DNA of 64,000 nt, taken from contig NC_088787.1 in NCBI RefSeq assembly GCF_949628265.1, positions 5,012,501 to 5,076,500 on the forward strand, written 5' to 3'. Origin of the DNA: Cloeon dipterum (Eukaryota > Arthropoda > Insecta > Ephemeroptera > Baetidae). The position numbers and the translations under genes are program-made. Positions 54,997 to 64,000 of this stretch are shown here, in pieces. How positions within the stretch are numbered: the stretch's first letter is position 1; every line of letters starts with the position of its first letter. The notes beneath the pieces were generated by a model. The model saw only the letters and a list, made by a program, of their open reading frames with translations. It searched no databases and was not told the DNA's origin.

Positions 54997-56609
54997 TTAT
55001 TCCACATCCGGTTCTACTGTTTCTCTTGACCAGCCGAGAATTGCGTAGCGTTCCGACTCGGACAGTATTATCTTCTTGATTGGGTCTCCAACAATGGTGC
55101 ACACTCCTTGGCGAACCTGAAGGCAGATAATAAATATAGGTTTACTATGATGCTTTAAGAATAAAAAATAAAAATGACTGAACAAACAAAATTCTCAAAA
55201 TCAGAGAGCCGTTGGAATTTTTGAAATCGGCAGTCTCTTTTTGCCGTTTGACCACCGCTAGAAAAGAATGAGATCATTTAAGTGTGACGTCATCAATGAT
55301 CAGGGTGGCAATCAACTGCTTATCGAAATTAAAAACGCAAAGGATAACATTTTTTGGCAAGCCGCTCTCTAACCCCGCCCACTTTTTTATCGATCTACAT
55401 CGCGAAGCAAAAAAGTAAGCTGATTTTGGAGTTTTAAATTCGATGATGATCAGCTGGGATGTAGAGGGAAATGAAAATGTGGGAGGAGAAAGTGATCGGC
55501 CAAATTTCCGCGTCGCCATTACCCAATTATGCCTGTTGTCCACGCCTTTTAAACAATTCATAATTATCGAAATAGAAATTAATATTATTATGTCCTGAAC
55601 ACCGATGAAAAAATTGTATAAGCAGCGGAAATTTGGCCGGCCCACTTTTATATCTCTCCACATTGCCCTCATGGGATTGAGGATTGCTCCAGGTGGTACA
55701 CCTCACTCCAATCAACTGACTCCTGCGCGCCAAAGTGTGAGGGGCGAACGATCGGCCAAAATTCCGCGGCACATGAAATATAAAAAATTCACCAACAGTG
55801 TCCTTTAAGAACAAATAATTTACCTCTCCGAAGAGCTCGGTTCCATTGACAAAGAATCTGCCGAGGAAGAGTGGATTTTTGTCTTCGTCGTGTCCAATAA
55901 CGACGACGTGGTTCTCGTCCACGCGATGGGGCAGGTACCACTTTACGTGGCCATCGTAGAGCAGTTGGTGTTTTTCGCAGGTCTTGATCACTTCTCCTTT
56001 GTAGGCAAAGCAGGCCCAGCCGTTTCTCATGTAGCCAGGCAGCAGTTGGCCCTCGTGCTTGAGTCTGGCCATATAAATCCTCTCACCAGTCTTCGCTGTC
56101 GAGATCACACTCGGCCAGTTGGGCTTCACCGGGTATGTCCCTGCGAACCATTTCATGTGCTCAGGGTCCTTCTCGTATTTCTCTCCTGCAAAGCGAAAAG
56201 GAAAGTTACGCCAAGAATTTCTTTCTTTCTGGATATTCACGTCCGAATGCCAGACATTTCATGAATTTTCTCCACGCATTGATGAGAAAATTCCAACATT
56301 TTCTGCATCAATCAGGTAAAAGCCGGTGTGGAAAATTTTTGCAGACCATGGCCCCAAAGAGACGCGCGTTAGGCAGGGTTAATTACCTTGTACTTGGAAT
56401 TAAAAGCCTATTACACCGAAAATAACAATTAAAACTACATGGGATCAATTTAATACGTGAATATTTTAAACAACCACGCAGTAATTAAATAATCGGCCCA
56501 ATTGATACAAAAATACTATTAAGCTGGAAAATTCAAAGTTACCTATCTTGAAATTCTTCCTCCTTCCTGAGGCAAAATCATGGAAGTAAGCATCATAACC
56601 GAGAGGCAT
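54997..56609 (-). CDS. DM9 protein, three-exon form
   Basis: Exons 56543-56609 (phase 1), 55824-56185 (phase 0) and 54997-55116 give 182 aa. The short first exon (MPLGYDAYFHDFASGRRKN) joins in frame to GEKYEKDPEHMKW. Repeat 1: IYMARLKHEGQLLPGYMRNG with EKHQLLYDG; repeat 2: LFLGRFFVNGTELFGE|VRQGVC with ERYAILGW. The end follows closely (ETVEPDVE), so no special tail. It is nearest in style to the gene at 62811. The last intron contains two MITE D copies. Poly(A) signal at 54829. Two-repeat DM9 proteins act as lectins or pathogen-responsive factors elsewhere; here inferred. Confidence 0.78.
55360..55775. mobile_element. MITE family D, copies 2 and 3 in the last intron of a DM9 gene
   Basis: Copy 2 at 55360-55515 (CCCCGCCCACTTTTTTATCG to GTGATCGGCCAAATTTCCGC) and copy 3 at 55620-55775 (GCGGAAATTTGGCCGGCCCA to CGATCGGCCAAAATTCCGCG). 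They lie in tandem about 100 bases apart. No coding capacity. Confidence 0.72.
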
Positions 56610-57965
56610 TGTCGCTTACAATTAGAGTTTTTACGGTCGCACTTCCGTGAACGAAAATGAGAAATAACACGATTTAAACAACGCAGCGCGGGTATTTGAT
56701 GAATGCTTATACTCTCAACATTTTGCTAACAGCTGACATGCCGACGGCGCTGCGCGAAACGACAGAGCGGTGGATAAATAAACTACAACAAGCAACAGCA
56801 GATGGCAGAACGGTAGATTTGGCGGAATAAAAACTATAAATTCACGTTTGTTAAAACCTCTATTATTATGATGCTATGCGAAATTTACGGATAATTGAGG
56901 CAAAATTAACCCCCTGGGACCCCATTTCAAAATTATTTTTTGAGCTTGCGAGTAAATTGCGCATGTGTCAAGTCCTGTTTCGTAGCAAAGCAGCGCGGCG
57001 ACCAATCAGATGCGCCAGCTCTCTACAGAGAAGGTGCTCATTGGCTGAGACGACAGCTCTAGCTCTGCAGTGTATGTTAAGGAGTAGCAAAGTATCAGTT
57101 CTGATGCCCTTGTCGCCTTCTAGTAACTACTCTCTTTACTTTACACTGTGCTGCTGGTGCTGCTTCTTGAACCAACCACACAGCTGGGGCTGGAGTCTGG
57201 GATGTGGAGTTAAGATCTTTCCGATTGGTGTATTCAAGCAGCTGTTGCGTGGGAGAGTTTGGATGGGTTTAAAATTGTAAACTAAAAGGAAATAAATAAT
57301 GCTGTTATTAAGATTTTAATTTAATTCTGATCTCCTATTTCAAATAATTTTTTATCGTCAAGTAATGTGAAAACTCTACTACTCCTTTCCTCACACTGCA
57401 AATGCAAAGTCAGATGTCAGAGTGGCCGTCGCGGGTAGAGAACTTCTTCTCTTCTCTATATAAGAGTGTTGGGTGTTGGACGTTAGGGGGCCAAGATAGC
57501 TGGTGCATCTGATTGGTCCCTGCGCTGCTGATACTAAACACGACATGACGCATGCGCAGTTTGTTGATACGCTCAAAGAATCATTTCTGCGTGGGGTTCT
57601 TTGAGGTCCTGCGGGGGCCGAGTGGCACGGTGATTAATTTAGCCTTCATTATCCGTAACTGTTTCCTGAGGAACGAATAAAGGTTTGAAAATAACCCAAA
57701 TGGTCGAAAATTCGAAGTAAACATGCAGAAGACCGTATTTTTTACATTTTTTTGGACTTAACCAACCCTGCAGAATCACTTAAGACCATAATTCTTGGAA
57801 TTCCGCATTTTGTCCCGAAACAATATTCAAGAAGCAAAAAAAAGGCAAAATTTATAGTTCCATAAAGTGTAGTTCAATTTTTATTATATTATCATACAAT
57901 CGAGACAGGAGAAAAAACTCCAATGTATATATTATATTGATTTAATAATAAACAATGCATAATGT
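56610..57965. other. Spacer with a roughly 0.65 kb inverted-repeat element
   Basis: 56610-56850 is the presumed promoter of the gene at 54997. 56935-57600 is an element with long inverted ends. The remainder is AT-rich and includes the 3' UTR of the next minus-strand gene. No coding region supported. Confidence 0.45.
56935..57600. mobile_element. Inverted-repeat element with GACCAATCAGATGCxCCAGCT ends
   Basis: Left end TGCGCATGTGTCAAGTCCTG, then GCGACCAATCAGATGCGCCA; the right end (57480-57570) is the inverse (TGCATCTGATTGGTCCCTGC, then CATGACGCATGCGCAG). The middle is unrelated single-copy sequence with no convincing open frame, so this is a non-autonomous element or a captured fragment. 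Confidence 0.65.
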
Positions 57966-58945
57966 TTAAATGGTTCCTTCTTCATTCAAAGCCAAGATCT
58001 TGTAGTTTTCGTTATCAGAACAGACTGATAAATTGTTAACATAGCAGACTCCATCTATCACCTGCCAAATAATGAATTAACAAACTATGACAACTAAAAT
58101 TTCTAACAAGAAAATGTACCGGTCCACAAATTTCCTCTCTTCCGATATTAATAGTACCGATGTAAACAGGTATATTGTCTTTTGTATGGCCAACTATGTA
58201 CCTCAGGTTTTCCGCAACCTCCGTATGTGGACGGAAGGAAACATTACCGCCAACTAGGAAGTGATAATCCTTTGATTCTTCGACCACTTCATCGGTTCCG
58301 TTCATAAAGTATCCACTACTGAATGACCCTTAAAAAATAATAATATAAATACAAGGAAAAATAGTCTGGGGGCAGATCATGGCAACGCAACCTTGAGAGG
58401 AAATGGCAACGCTGGGCATAAGGCAAGCATTGTACAGTGTTTCAAGGTCGAGCTAAAAAACGGTGCCGTAATACGCCCCTTGAAACTTATCGGTTGATAC
58501 TGGGCGATAAATCGATATTTACCTATCCTTTAGCACGGAGCGATAACTATGTATCGCTCTCAGTAACGACCGATACTTTTTAAAAATGACTGCCGGGGCG
58601 GATTAAGTCACAGTTTTTAGCTCAACCTTGAAACACTGTACAATGCTTGCCTTATACCCAGCGTTGCCATTTTATCTCAAGGTTGCGTTGCCGTAATCCA
58701 TCCCCGGTTATCACTTTGTCACAGCCGTAAAGAGCCATTGGAGAACATTTAGAAAAAGCCAAACGTTATTTCCTACCTTCGGAATAATAAACGTAGCCCA
58801 GTTGAGGGTAGTCGAAATCTTCGTCGAACATTCCGACTACGAAGGTCGGAATGCGGTTGTTCGAGGAACATGGCATCATTGCTCCCATCGGGATCTCACT
58901 CGGGTCATCAGTTGCAAACCAATAAGGCCAAATAATTTGAGTCAT
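57966..58945 (-). CDS. DM9-like protein, compact three-exon form (copy 1 of pair)
   Basis: Exons 58777-58945 (phase 1), 58120-58328 (phase 0) and 57966-58061, 157 aa. Repeat 1 is interrupted by intron 1: PTFVVGMFDEDFDYPQLGYV then SSGYF and YHFLVG; repeat 2: VYIGTINIGREEICGP|VIDGVC with ENYKILALN. N-terminus MTQIIWPYWFATDD has no signal peptide. The pair partner at 60331 has the same exon plan. Intron 1 contains a palindromic MITE (58372-58702), whereas its last intron is only 58 bases and free of elements. Function inferred from the family only. Confidence 0.74.
58372..58702. mobile_element. Palindromic element with CAACGCAACCTTGAGA arms
   Basis: Left arm GGCAACGCAACCTTGAGAGG, AGCATTGTACAGTGTTTCAA, GAGCTAAAAA; right arm the inverse, ending CTCAAGGTTGCGTTGCC. 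The centre has ATCGATA and CGATAACTATGTATCG. A half copy is at 61200-61312. No coding capacity. Confidence 0.82.
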
Positions 58946-60330
58946 ATTATCAATTTAACTTGAATCCAGATCACTCAAAAAACAGGTGCATACACCGTGT
59001 GGATTTGAGGGTAAGCCGTGAAGTATCAAGGTCAGCACTCAAGACTGTGAAATAACATGCATACTTAATGATTAAAATCACAAACACACGTTTAACAATT
59101 AATAATTAATTAATTCTTACCCCGTATGTATAGTGCGGGTCTGATAAGAAATAGTTTCTAGGGTTACTAGTATATTCTCGCACGAAATCTCTATCAGTCG
59201 TAGAGAAATTTTTGTTTCACTTGCTGTCGTGCGAGGTTGAAGATGCAGTAGGGGTGAAGGTGCAGTAATTAAGGGTGCAACGCTTATCGCACACCTTTAC
59301 ACTGCCACCTAGCGATGGGTGTTTAATGCAAACTAGTGGCGAGAAGGCGCCACAACCGTAAAAGGCGAAAGCAGGCAAGAGAACCCGATGAGAATATAAT
59401 GAAAATTTAATTAAACGGTGCTTTTTAATTAGTTGTATTTAAAAACATTATTCAAATGATGGTTAAAAATAGCATTTTTTAATAATATTGTCGATCATTT
59501 AAATCGATTGTTTGGAATTGACCTGTTGTATATAAACCCTTAGTGTATGAAGCTGCCAACAGATGGCACCACCGGATACTTTCTTAAAAAATTTAGTTTT
59601 GAGGCACTTGTGCTGCGATTTCAGACTCAATCCTGCTACTGTGCGTTCTTCACTTAATAATCTTTCGAAAACCAAAATCGGTTCAGCCAATCACCGTAGA
59701 AACATAGGAAAATATTTTAATTCAAAAAATGTTAACGGCGATTGGCTGAACCTATTTTGGTTTTCGACTCGTCAAATGAAAGAATATTAAGTAGTGAAGA
59801 ACTCATGGTAGCAGGATTTAGTCTGAAATCGCAGCGGGAGTGCCTCAAAACTAAATTTTTAAGAAATTATCCGATGGCACCATCTGTTGGTGGATCCGAA
59901 CACTAAGGGTTTATACAACTGGTGAGTTAAAAAATCAAGGCAAAAGAAGGGAGTAAATTATAGAAAGGTTAGAGCTGGCCACGAATTAATGGAAAGCAAA
60001 AGATAGATTAGTTATTGAAAGCGACGCAGAGTGGCGCCACTGCCTGCAGCGCGCATCATAATAGGTTTGTTTACCACTTGGCAGAATTCTTTTAGCATTG
60101 GGACCGTTCTCCTAACGATCTTAAGTAGCAATAAACATCCGCAAAACCCCTAATTTTCACTGTAAGAGTTTCATTTCGTGCTGATTGATGAATTACAAAT
60201 TCTAACCGATCCAATAACGTTTATTCAACTAAGTAAGGAGACAAATTTTATAGTAGCATCACAAGAAGTATTTCTTTTTTATTGTCTATCTTAATCAAGT
60301 TCAAATTTATGCTCGAACATGGGTTCTCCC
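58946..60330. other. Spacer with MITE family B
   Basis: 59542-59905 is MITE B. 58980-59450 and 59930-60230 are AT-rich with no recognised gene; 60230-60330 is the 3' UTR of the next gene (poly(A) signal on the minus strand at 60230-60235). Confidence 0.45.
59542..59905. mobile_element. MITE family B, full copy
   Basis: Begins AGTGTATGAAGCTGCCAACA and ends CATCTGTTGGTGGATCCGAA then CAC; arms share GATTTCAGACTCAATCCTGC and CCAATCACCGTAGAAAC. End motifs are AACAGATGGCACCACC and its inverse, one base away from the best CTCF-like form. Confidence 0.8.
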
Positions 60331-60959
60331 TTATTTATTCAAAGCTAAGACCTTGTAGTTTTCTCCATCAGAACGGACATAAACATTGTGTGCATAGCAG
60401 ACTCCACCTATCACCTGCCAAATATAGAAATAGTTTAACTCAGTAAGCAGCTGATTTTCTCAAAACTGAAGAATATTTATACCGGTCCGCAAATTTCCTC
60501 TCCTCTGATGTTAATAGTGCCGATGTAAACGGGTCTATTTTGTTGGTTTATGCGGACTTGGCCAACTTGGACCCTCTGGTCTTCCGGAACTTGCTGATGT
60601 GGACGGAACGAAACATTGTCGCCGACGAGGAAGTGAAAACCTTTTTCCACAATGGCCTTATTTTCGGTTCCTACCGTAAAGTAACCACTCGTAAACATCC
60701 CTAATAAAAAAATACTGTTTTTTAATGATTTAAGACAAAAATCAGGTTTTATGATGCAAGAGGGATAACTGGTGAACATCATACCTCTATGACAGTAGGT
60801 GTAGCCGGGTTGAATGTAGTTGCAGTCTTCGGTAAGCATTCCAACTACGTAGGACGGAAGAATGTTGTTTGGGGAGCACGGCACTAAATATTTCCAAGGG
60901 ATACCATACTCGTCTATTGGGTATGCAATCCATTGAGTCCACCCTTTTTTAGACGACAT
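60331..60959 (-). CDS. DM9-like protein, compact three-exon form (copy 2 of pair)
   Basis: Exons 60785-60959 (phase 1), 60483-60700 (phase 0) and 60331-60414, 158 aa. Reading on past the first donor stays open, so an unspliced product is possible but the frame matches the paralogue only when spliced. Repeat 1: PSYVVGMLTEDCNYIQPGYT, SGYFTVG, FHFLVG; repeat 2: VYIGTINIRGEEICGP|VIGGVC with ENYKVLALN. Introns are short (84 and 68 bases) and contain no element. Family-level inference: carbohydrate-binding or stress-responsive protein. Confidence 0.76.
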
Positions 60960-61199
60960 GATGAAGATTCAAATCCAGAGATCACCTGTACTGACCGCTG
61001 ACTAAGAAGAGTAGATTAGATACTCTCCTTACCGCTGAAACTCAAACACTGCATGTTGTGCTAAGGAGAGTACTCTCCTTATGTTGTGCATGGGGATGGG
61101 ATGCCAGAATGGGGAGGGGGACAGCCAGCTGGTGGGAAGAGATAGGAGTGCTGAAAGGATTTAATATCGATATACATCGATAAATATATCGCTTATAAA

Positions 61200-61312
61200 T
61201 ATCATCTTCCGGGCGGATTACGGCACCGTTTTTTAGCTGGACCTTGAAACACTGTACAACGCTAGCCTTATGCCCAAATGTTGCCACTTTCTTTCAAGGT
61301 TGCGTCATAATG
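61200..61312. mobile_element. Half copy of the CAACGCAACCTTGA palindromic element
   Basis: CGGGCGGATTACGGCACCG, GCTGGACCTTGAAACACTG and TTTCAAGGTTGCGTCA match the right arm of 58372-58702; the left arm is not seen next to it. Confidence 0.7.
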
Positions 61313-61467
61313 TTGAAATGAAACCGGTGCTGAGCGCGTACTTCGAGAAAACTGCGATGCAAAAAGATCAAAATTGAATGCGCAGTATGTTGATTTTGTC
61401 ATCTGCGCATGACCCGAGACGTGAACAAGGCAAGTGGCAGTGCCGCAGTGGTGGGAGTCAGTCGGAG

Positions 61468-61742
61468 CCAGGGGGCTACCACTCTTATCGGCCGAACCCG
61501 TTCCCGCTAAGAGCTTCCCCCCAACCGTTGGTGTCGTGTCGGTCGCTTTAAAACAGGTCTTATGGTGGCCATATCCGGTGTTTTGTGGGCGTAACTTTGT
61601 GACGTCATAAAGTTACGCCCCCCAAAACACCGCATATGGCGGCCATAACCCTGTTTTAAAGCGACCGACGCGACACCAACGGTTGGGGGGGAAGCTCTTA
61701 GCGGGAACGAGTTCGGCCCATAAGAGTGGTAGCCCCTGGTCG
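61468..61742. mobile_element. Near-perfect 275-base palindrome with arms of about 130 bases
   Basis: Left arm: CAGGGGGCTACCACTCTTAT, GGTTGGTGTCG-type block, TTTAAAACAGG, GCGTAACTTTGTGACGTCA. Right arm: the inverse with few mismatches, ending ATAAGAGTGGTAGCCCCTGG. The centre is TGACGTCA. No open frame. The high arm identity means a recent insertion and strong cruciform potential. Confidence 0.85.
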
Positions 61743-62195
61743 GAGCGTGGGACGGGTCACGTGACACGATTCACGCGATCTCATTGGTTTATCGGCTATC
61801 CAGCAGTCTACTGTTTCTTGTTTACATTTACGCGCATTAAATTTGATATTTTTGCATCGCGGTTTTCTCGAAGTTCGCGCTCAGCACCGGTTTCATTCCA
61901 ACACATATTATAGACAAACTCTTTAGCTTTCGATTGGTACCGGTTTCGCCTGATCATGTGAGCTTTTTCGACCGATTCCGACCGTCGGCGCGGACCAATT
62001 TAACATGGCGTTTTGATGGGACTGAAAAGTGCGCTGGGAAGTACAGCAGCTCTCTAGTCTGTGATAATACACCTCAGGTCAGAATGGCAGAATATGCAGT
62101 GATGGGGGGGAGTAACCTTAAAAAAAGCGCTACATACAAAAAAATAGCTAGGAACTTGGGAAACGGGTGAGAGGGGGCTTGTTACACAATAGAAG

Positions 62196-62519
62196 AAGGT
62201 AAAGTGGATGTTTTTTCGACCAAAAAGACCAGCGCGACGTGCGAACTATTTTCCCGCCAAAAACAATATTAACCTAGAAGCGAGGAGTGCGCATGCGTGA
62301 GAGCTGGTTTGAGCACTTGCAGAGAGACCGCCCGACCGAATGACTTCTTTGTCAGATCCAGTCAACTCTGACGCATGCGCAGTCTCGCTTATACGTTCAT
62401 ATTGCTTTGGTGGGAAAAGCGCTGGAGGTTTTGCTCGAAAAAATATCCACTCTACTTAATTTGACCCTCAAGAATCGATTGGTGGGCTCAGAAAATTCAT
62501 CAAAGACCGTCTTTAAAGG
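62196..62519. mobile_element. MITE family A, left end truncated
   Basis: Starts inside the left arm (GGTAAAGTGGATGTTTTTTC) and runs to the intact right end CATCAAAGACCGTCTTTAAA. Centre with GTGCGCATGCGTGAGAGC and TCTGACGCATGCGCAGTC. Confidence 0.8.
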
Positions 62520-62810
62520 TACTGCTGTATTCTCAGACCACTTTGGTCATTTCGGTTGCTTAAAAAACATCTTAATCTGGCGGGAAAGTTAAGCAAAAAA
62601 GGCTCCTGTGACAGTTGGTTTTGACCAGAACGCAATCATTCGCCAAAAAATGCAGCAGTCAATGTCAATTCTGTTAATTATATAAATATAATATTAAGGG
62701 GTTAACTGTGTGCATTAATTACAGTTGGAAAAAGCGAAACACCGTTTTTTTGCTTTTCTACGCCTTCATTTATTCAAATCACACTTATGGAGAAGACAGG
62801 CAATTGTGGC

Positions 62811-63436
62811 TCATTCCTGTTGGTTTTTCGCCAGAATCAAATATTTCCTTGGTTCAGTTAGAACTGCGGTATCAGTTCCTGCAATGCTGCAAAGACCGTT
62901 ACGCACCTGCAACACAAAGAATAAATACATCAGAAAATAGGAAACAGCTATAAAAAATTCTGGACGGCTATTTAAATAAACAAATTTCCACCTAGAGATT
63001 TTAAATAAGGTTAAAAAAATAGCGCCACCATTCAATCACAGTAAAGGATTAACCTGGACTGGAGCGATTTTTATTTAATAACATAAAAAATGACCTCTCC
63101 GCAAAGCTGGACTCCATTGACGTAGAACGCGCCCATATAGAGATGAGTGGATGCAGCGCCGCACCCGACGATGTAGTGGTCGTCAGGTTTGCAGCGGCTT
63201 TGCATCCTGAACTTGGCGCCTCTGCCGGTCAGCATTTGGCAACTCGTGCTGGGCAGCTTGATCACCTTTCCCTTGCAGCAGAAGTAGCCCCAGCCGTCCC
63301 TAATGTAGCCGGGCAGCAGCTCTCCATAGTGCCACGTCCTGGCGACGTAGATGTTCTCGTTTACATTCTCGACCTTAATCACGTCCCATGGGATTTCATC
63401 GTTGGCGGCCAGCAGCACCCACCTCAGATCGTACAT
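62811..63436 (-). CDS. DM9 protein, short form at the window edge
   Basis: Exons 63095-63436 and 62811-62906, phase 0 intron, 145 aa. Start at the MYDLRWVLLA methionine, six bases after acceptor TTTCTAG (63443); any upstream exon would then be untranslated or add residues. Repeat 1: IYVARTWHYGELLPGYIRDG with GYFCCKGKV and SCQMLTG; repeat 2: LYMGAFYVNGVQLCGE|VRNGLC with RKYLILAK. It ends at once after repeat 2 (NQQE). Poly(A) signal at 62769. Most like the gene at 54997. Lectin-like function inferred. Confidence 0.75.
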
Positions 63437-64000
63437 GTTTTCGTCTAGAAATTGCCGAGAAAATATTAATAATGCCTGGAATTTTATCCTTGCGTGAGTG
63501 GTTTGCCGAGTGCGTGGCATTGTTGTGATACTTTTCTCTTCGGATTTTTCCTCAAGAATTTCAATCGTTTCAGAAAAAGGCCAGAGACACCAAATTTAAG
63601 TTAAATTTAATTTATTAAATTGTTTAATGTTTGCGCAGATTAATAATAATTGTTATCTCTGTAGGCATTAAAATATTTTTAAAAATTCAAAAGAAAGTTT
63701 AATCCAAAAAATTAACTGACATTCCGAAAATTAAACCAGCTGTGCGGCAAGAATTGAATTCCAATTAAAAGTTACCTTAAAAAGTTATCTTTCGCAGAAA
63801 GAATTAGAAACTCTCCAGTCGCAGCCTTCTTTGGTGGTTACGTGCGTGTGTGTATTAATCGAAATAATCGAATCCTGAGTATTCCCCTACTTTCCTTTAA
63901 GAGAGCGGCGGAGAAAAAAGTTGTGGCGGAAAACGCAGGGATCGGAGCCCGCCAGTCATATTGAAATCGTCCCTCTAGTTCGTCTCCCCGCCGCTCCCTC
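63437..64000. other. 5' region of the last DM9 gene
   Basis: No coding exon found. A possible untranslated exon ends TTTTTAAG|GTAACT on the minus strand near 63777. The last 100 bases are GC-richer and may be promoter. Otherwise AT-rich without recognisable features. Confidence 0.35.

Larger units (their letters stand above)
60960..62810. other. Spacer with half palindrome, strong palindrome and MITE A
   Basis: 61200-61312 is a half copy of the element at 58372. 61468-61742 is a near-perfect palindrome. 62196-62519 is MITE A. A repeated ACTCTCCTTA with TGTTGTGC occurs at 61022 and 61070. No gene supported; 61930-62170 has an open stretch without other support. Confidence 0.45.

Noticed and set aside
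56876-57280. 134-codon Cys/Trp-rich frame
   Set aside because: It lies within an inverted-repeat element and has no family resemblance or conserved start.
3286-62519. CRISPR-like repeat array from the recurring GCATGCG units
   Set aside because: Copies are dispersed, palindromic and hundreds of bases long; the organism is eukaryotic.

Overview
The window is eukaryotic nuclear DNA, almost certainly from an arthropod and probably an insect. Genes are split by short GT-AG introns in an AT-rich background. The protein families seen are DM9/DUF3421 lectin-like proteins, a chymotrypsin-fold protease with a degenerate protease-like N-terminus, and envelope proteins of the insect errantivirus Env/baculovirus F type. 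A basal insect such as a mayfly is a guess only. Exon models were built by eye; each joins in one open frame. No tRNA, rRNA, CRISPR array, gag/pol or reverse transcriptase was seen.

Layout. (1) 0.5-22.5 kb: an inverted pair of DM9-like genes (654-1808 on + and 21112-22260 on -) brackets a ten-exon acidic protein gene (2504-4324) and three Env/F-like genes (4948-6675 -, 13683-15137 -, 18626-20416 +). Env-like copies 1 and 2 belong to a tandem duplication that also copied a TATA promoter, a non-coding first exon and the 3' end of the acidic gene. (2) 22.8-23.8 kb: a GC-rich acidic gene ending in a CaaX box. (3) 25.2-28.4 kb: an 11-exon secreted serine protease (587 aa). (4) 30.6-41.1 kb: three tandem five-exon genes for leucine-rich-repeat-like proteins. 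(5) 43.0-63.4 kb: nine more DM9 genes on both strands, nearly all with an intron at the same place in the second DM9 repeat and with exchangeable C-terminal exons.

Much of the rest is small palindromic DNA elements (MITE-like). At least six families recur, several of them inside introns. One carries CTCF-like sites near both ends; another carries NRF1/Ewg-like TGCGCATGCG sites.

How the genes may work together is inference. DM9 proteins are mannose-binding lectins in oysters and infection-responsive in mosquitoes. Secreted proteases of this kind start humoral cascades. Captured envelope genes can block retroviruses. The window therefore reads as a fast-evolving, duplication-rich locus that may be an immunity island.
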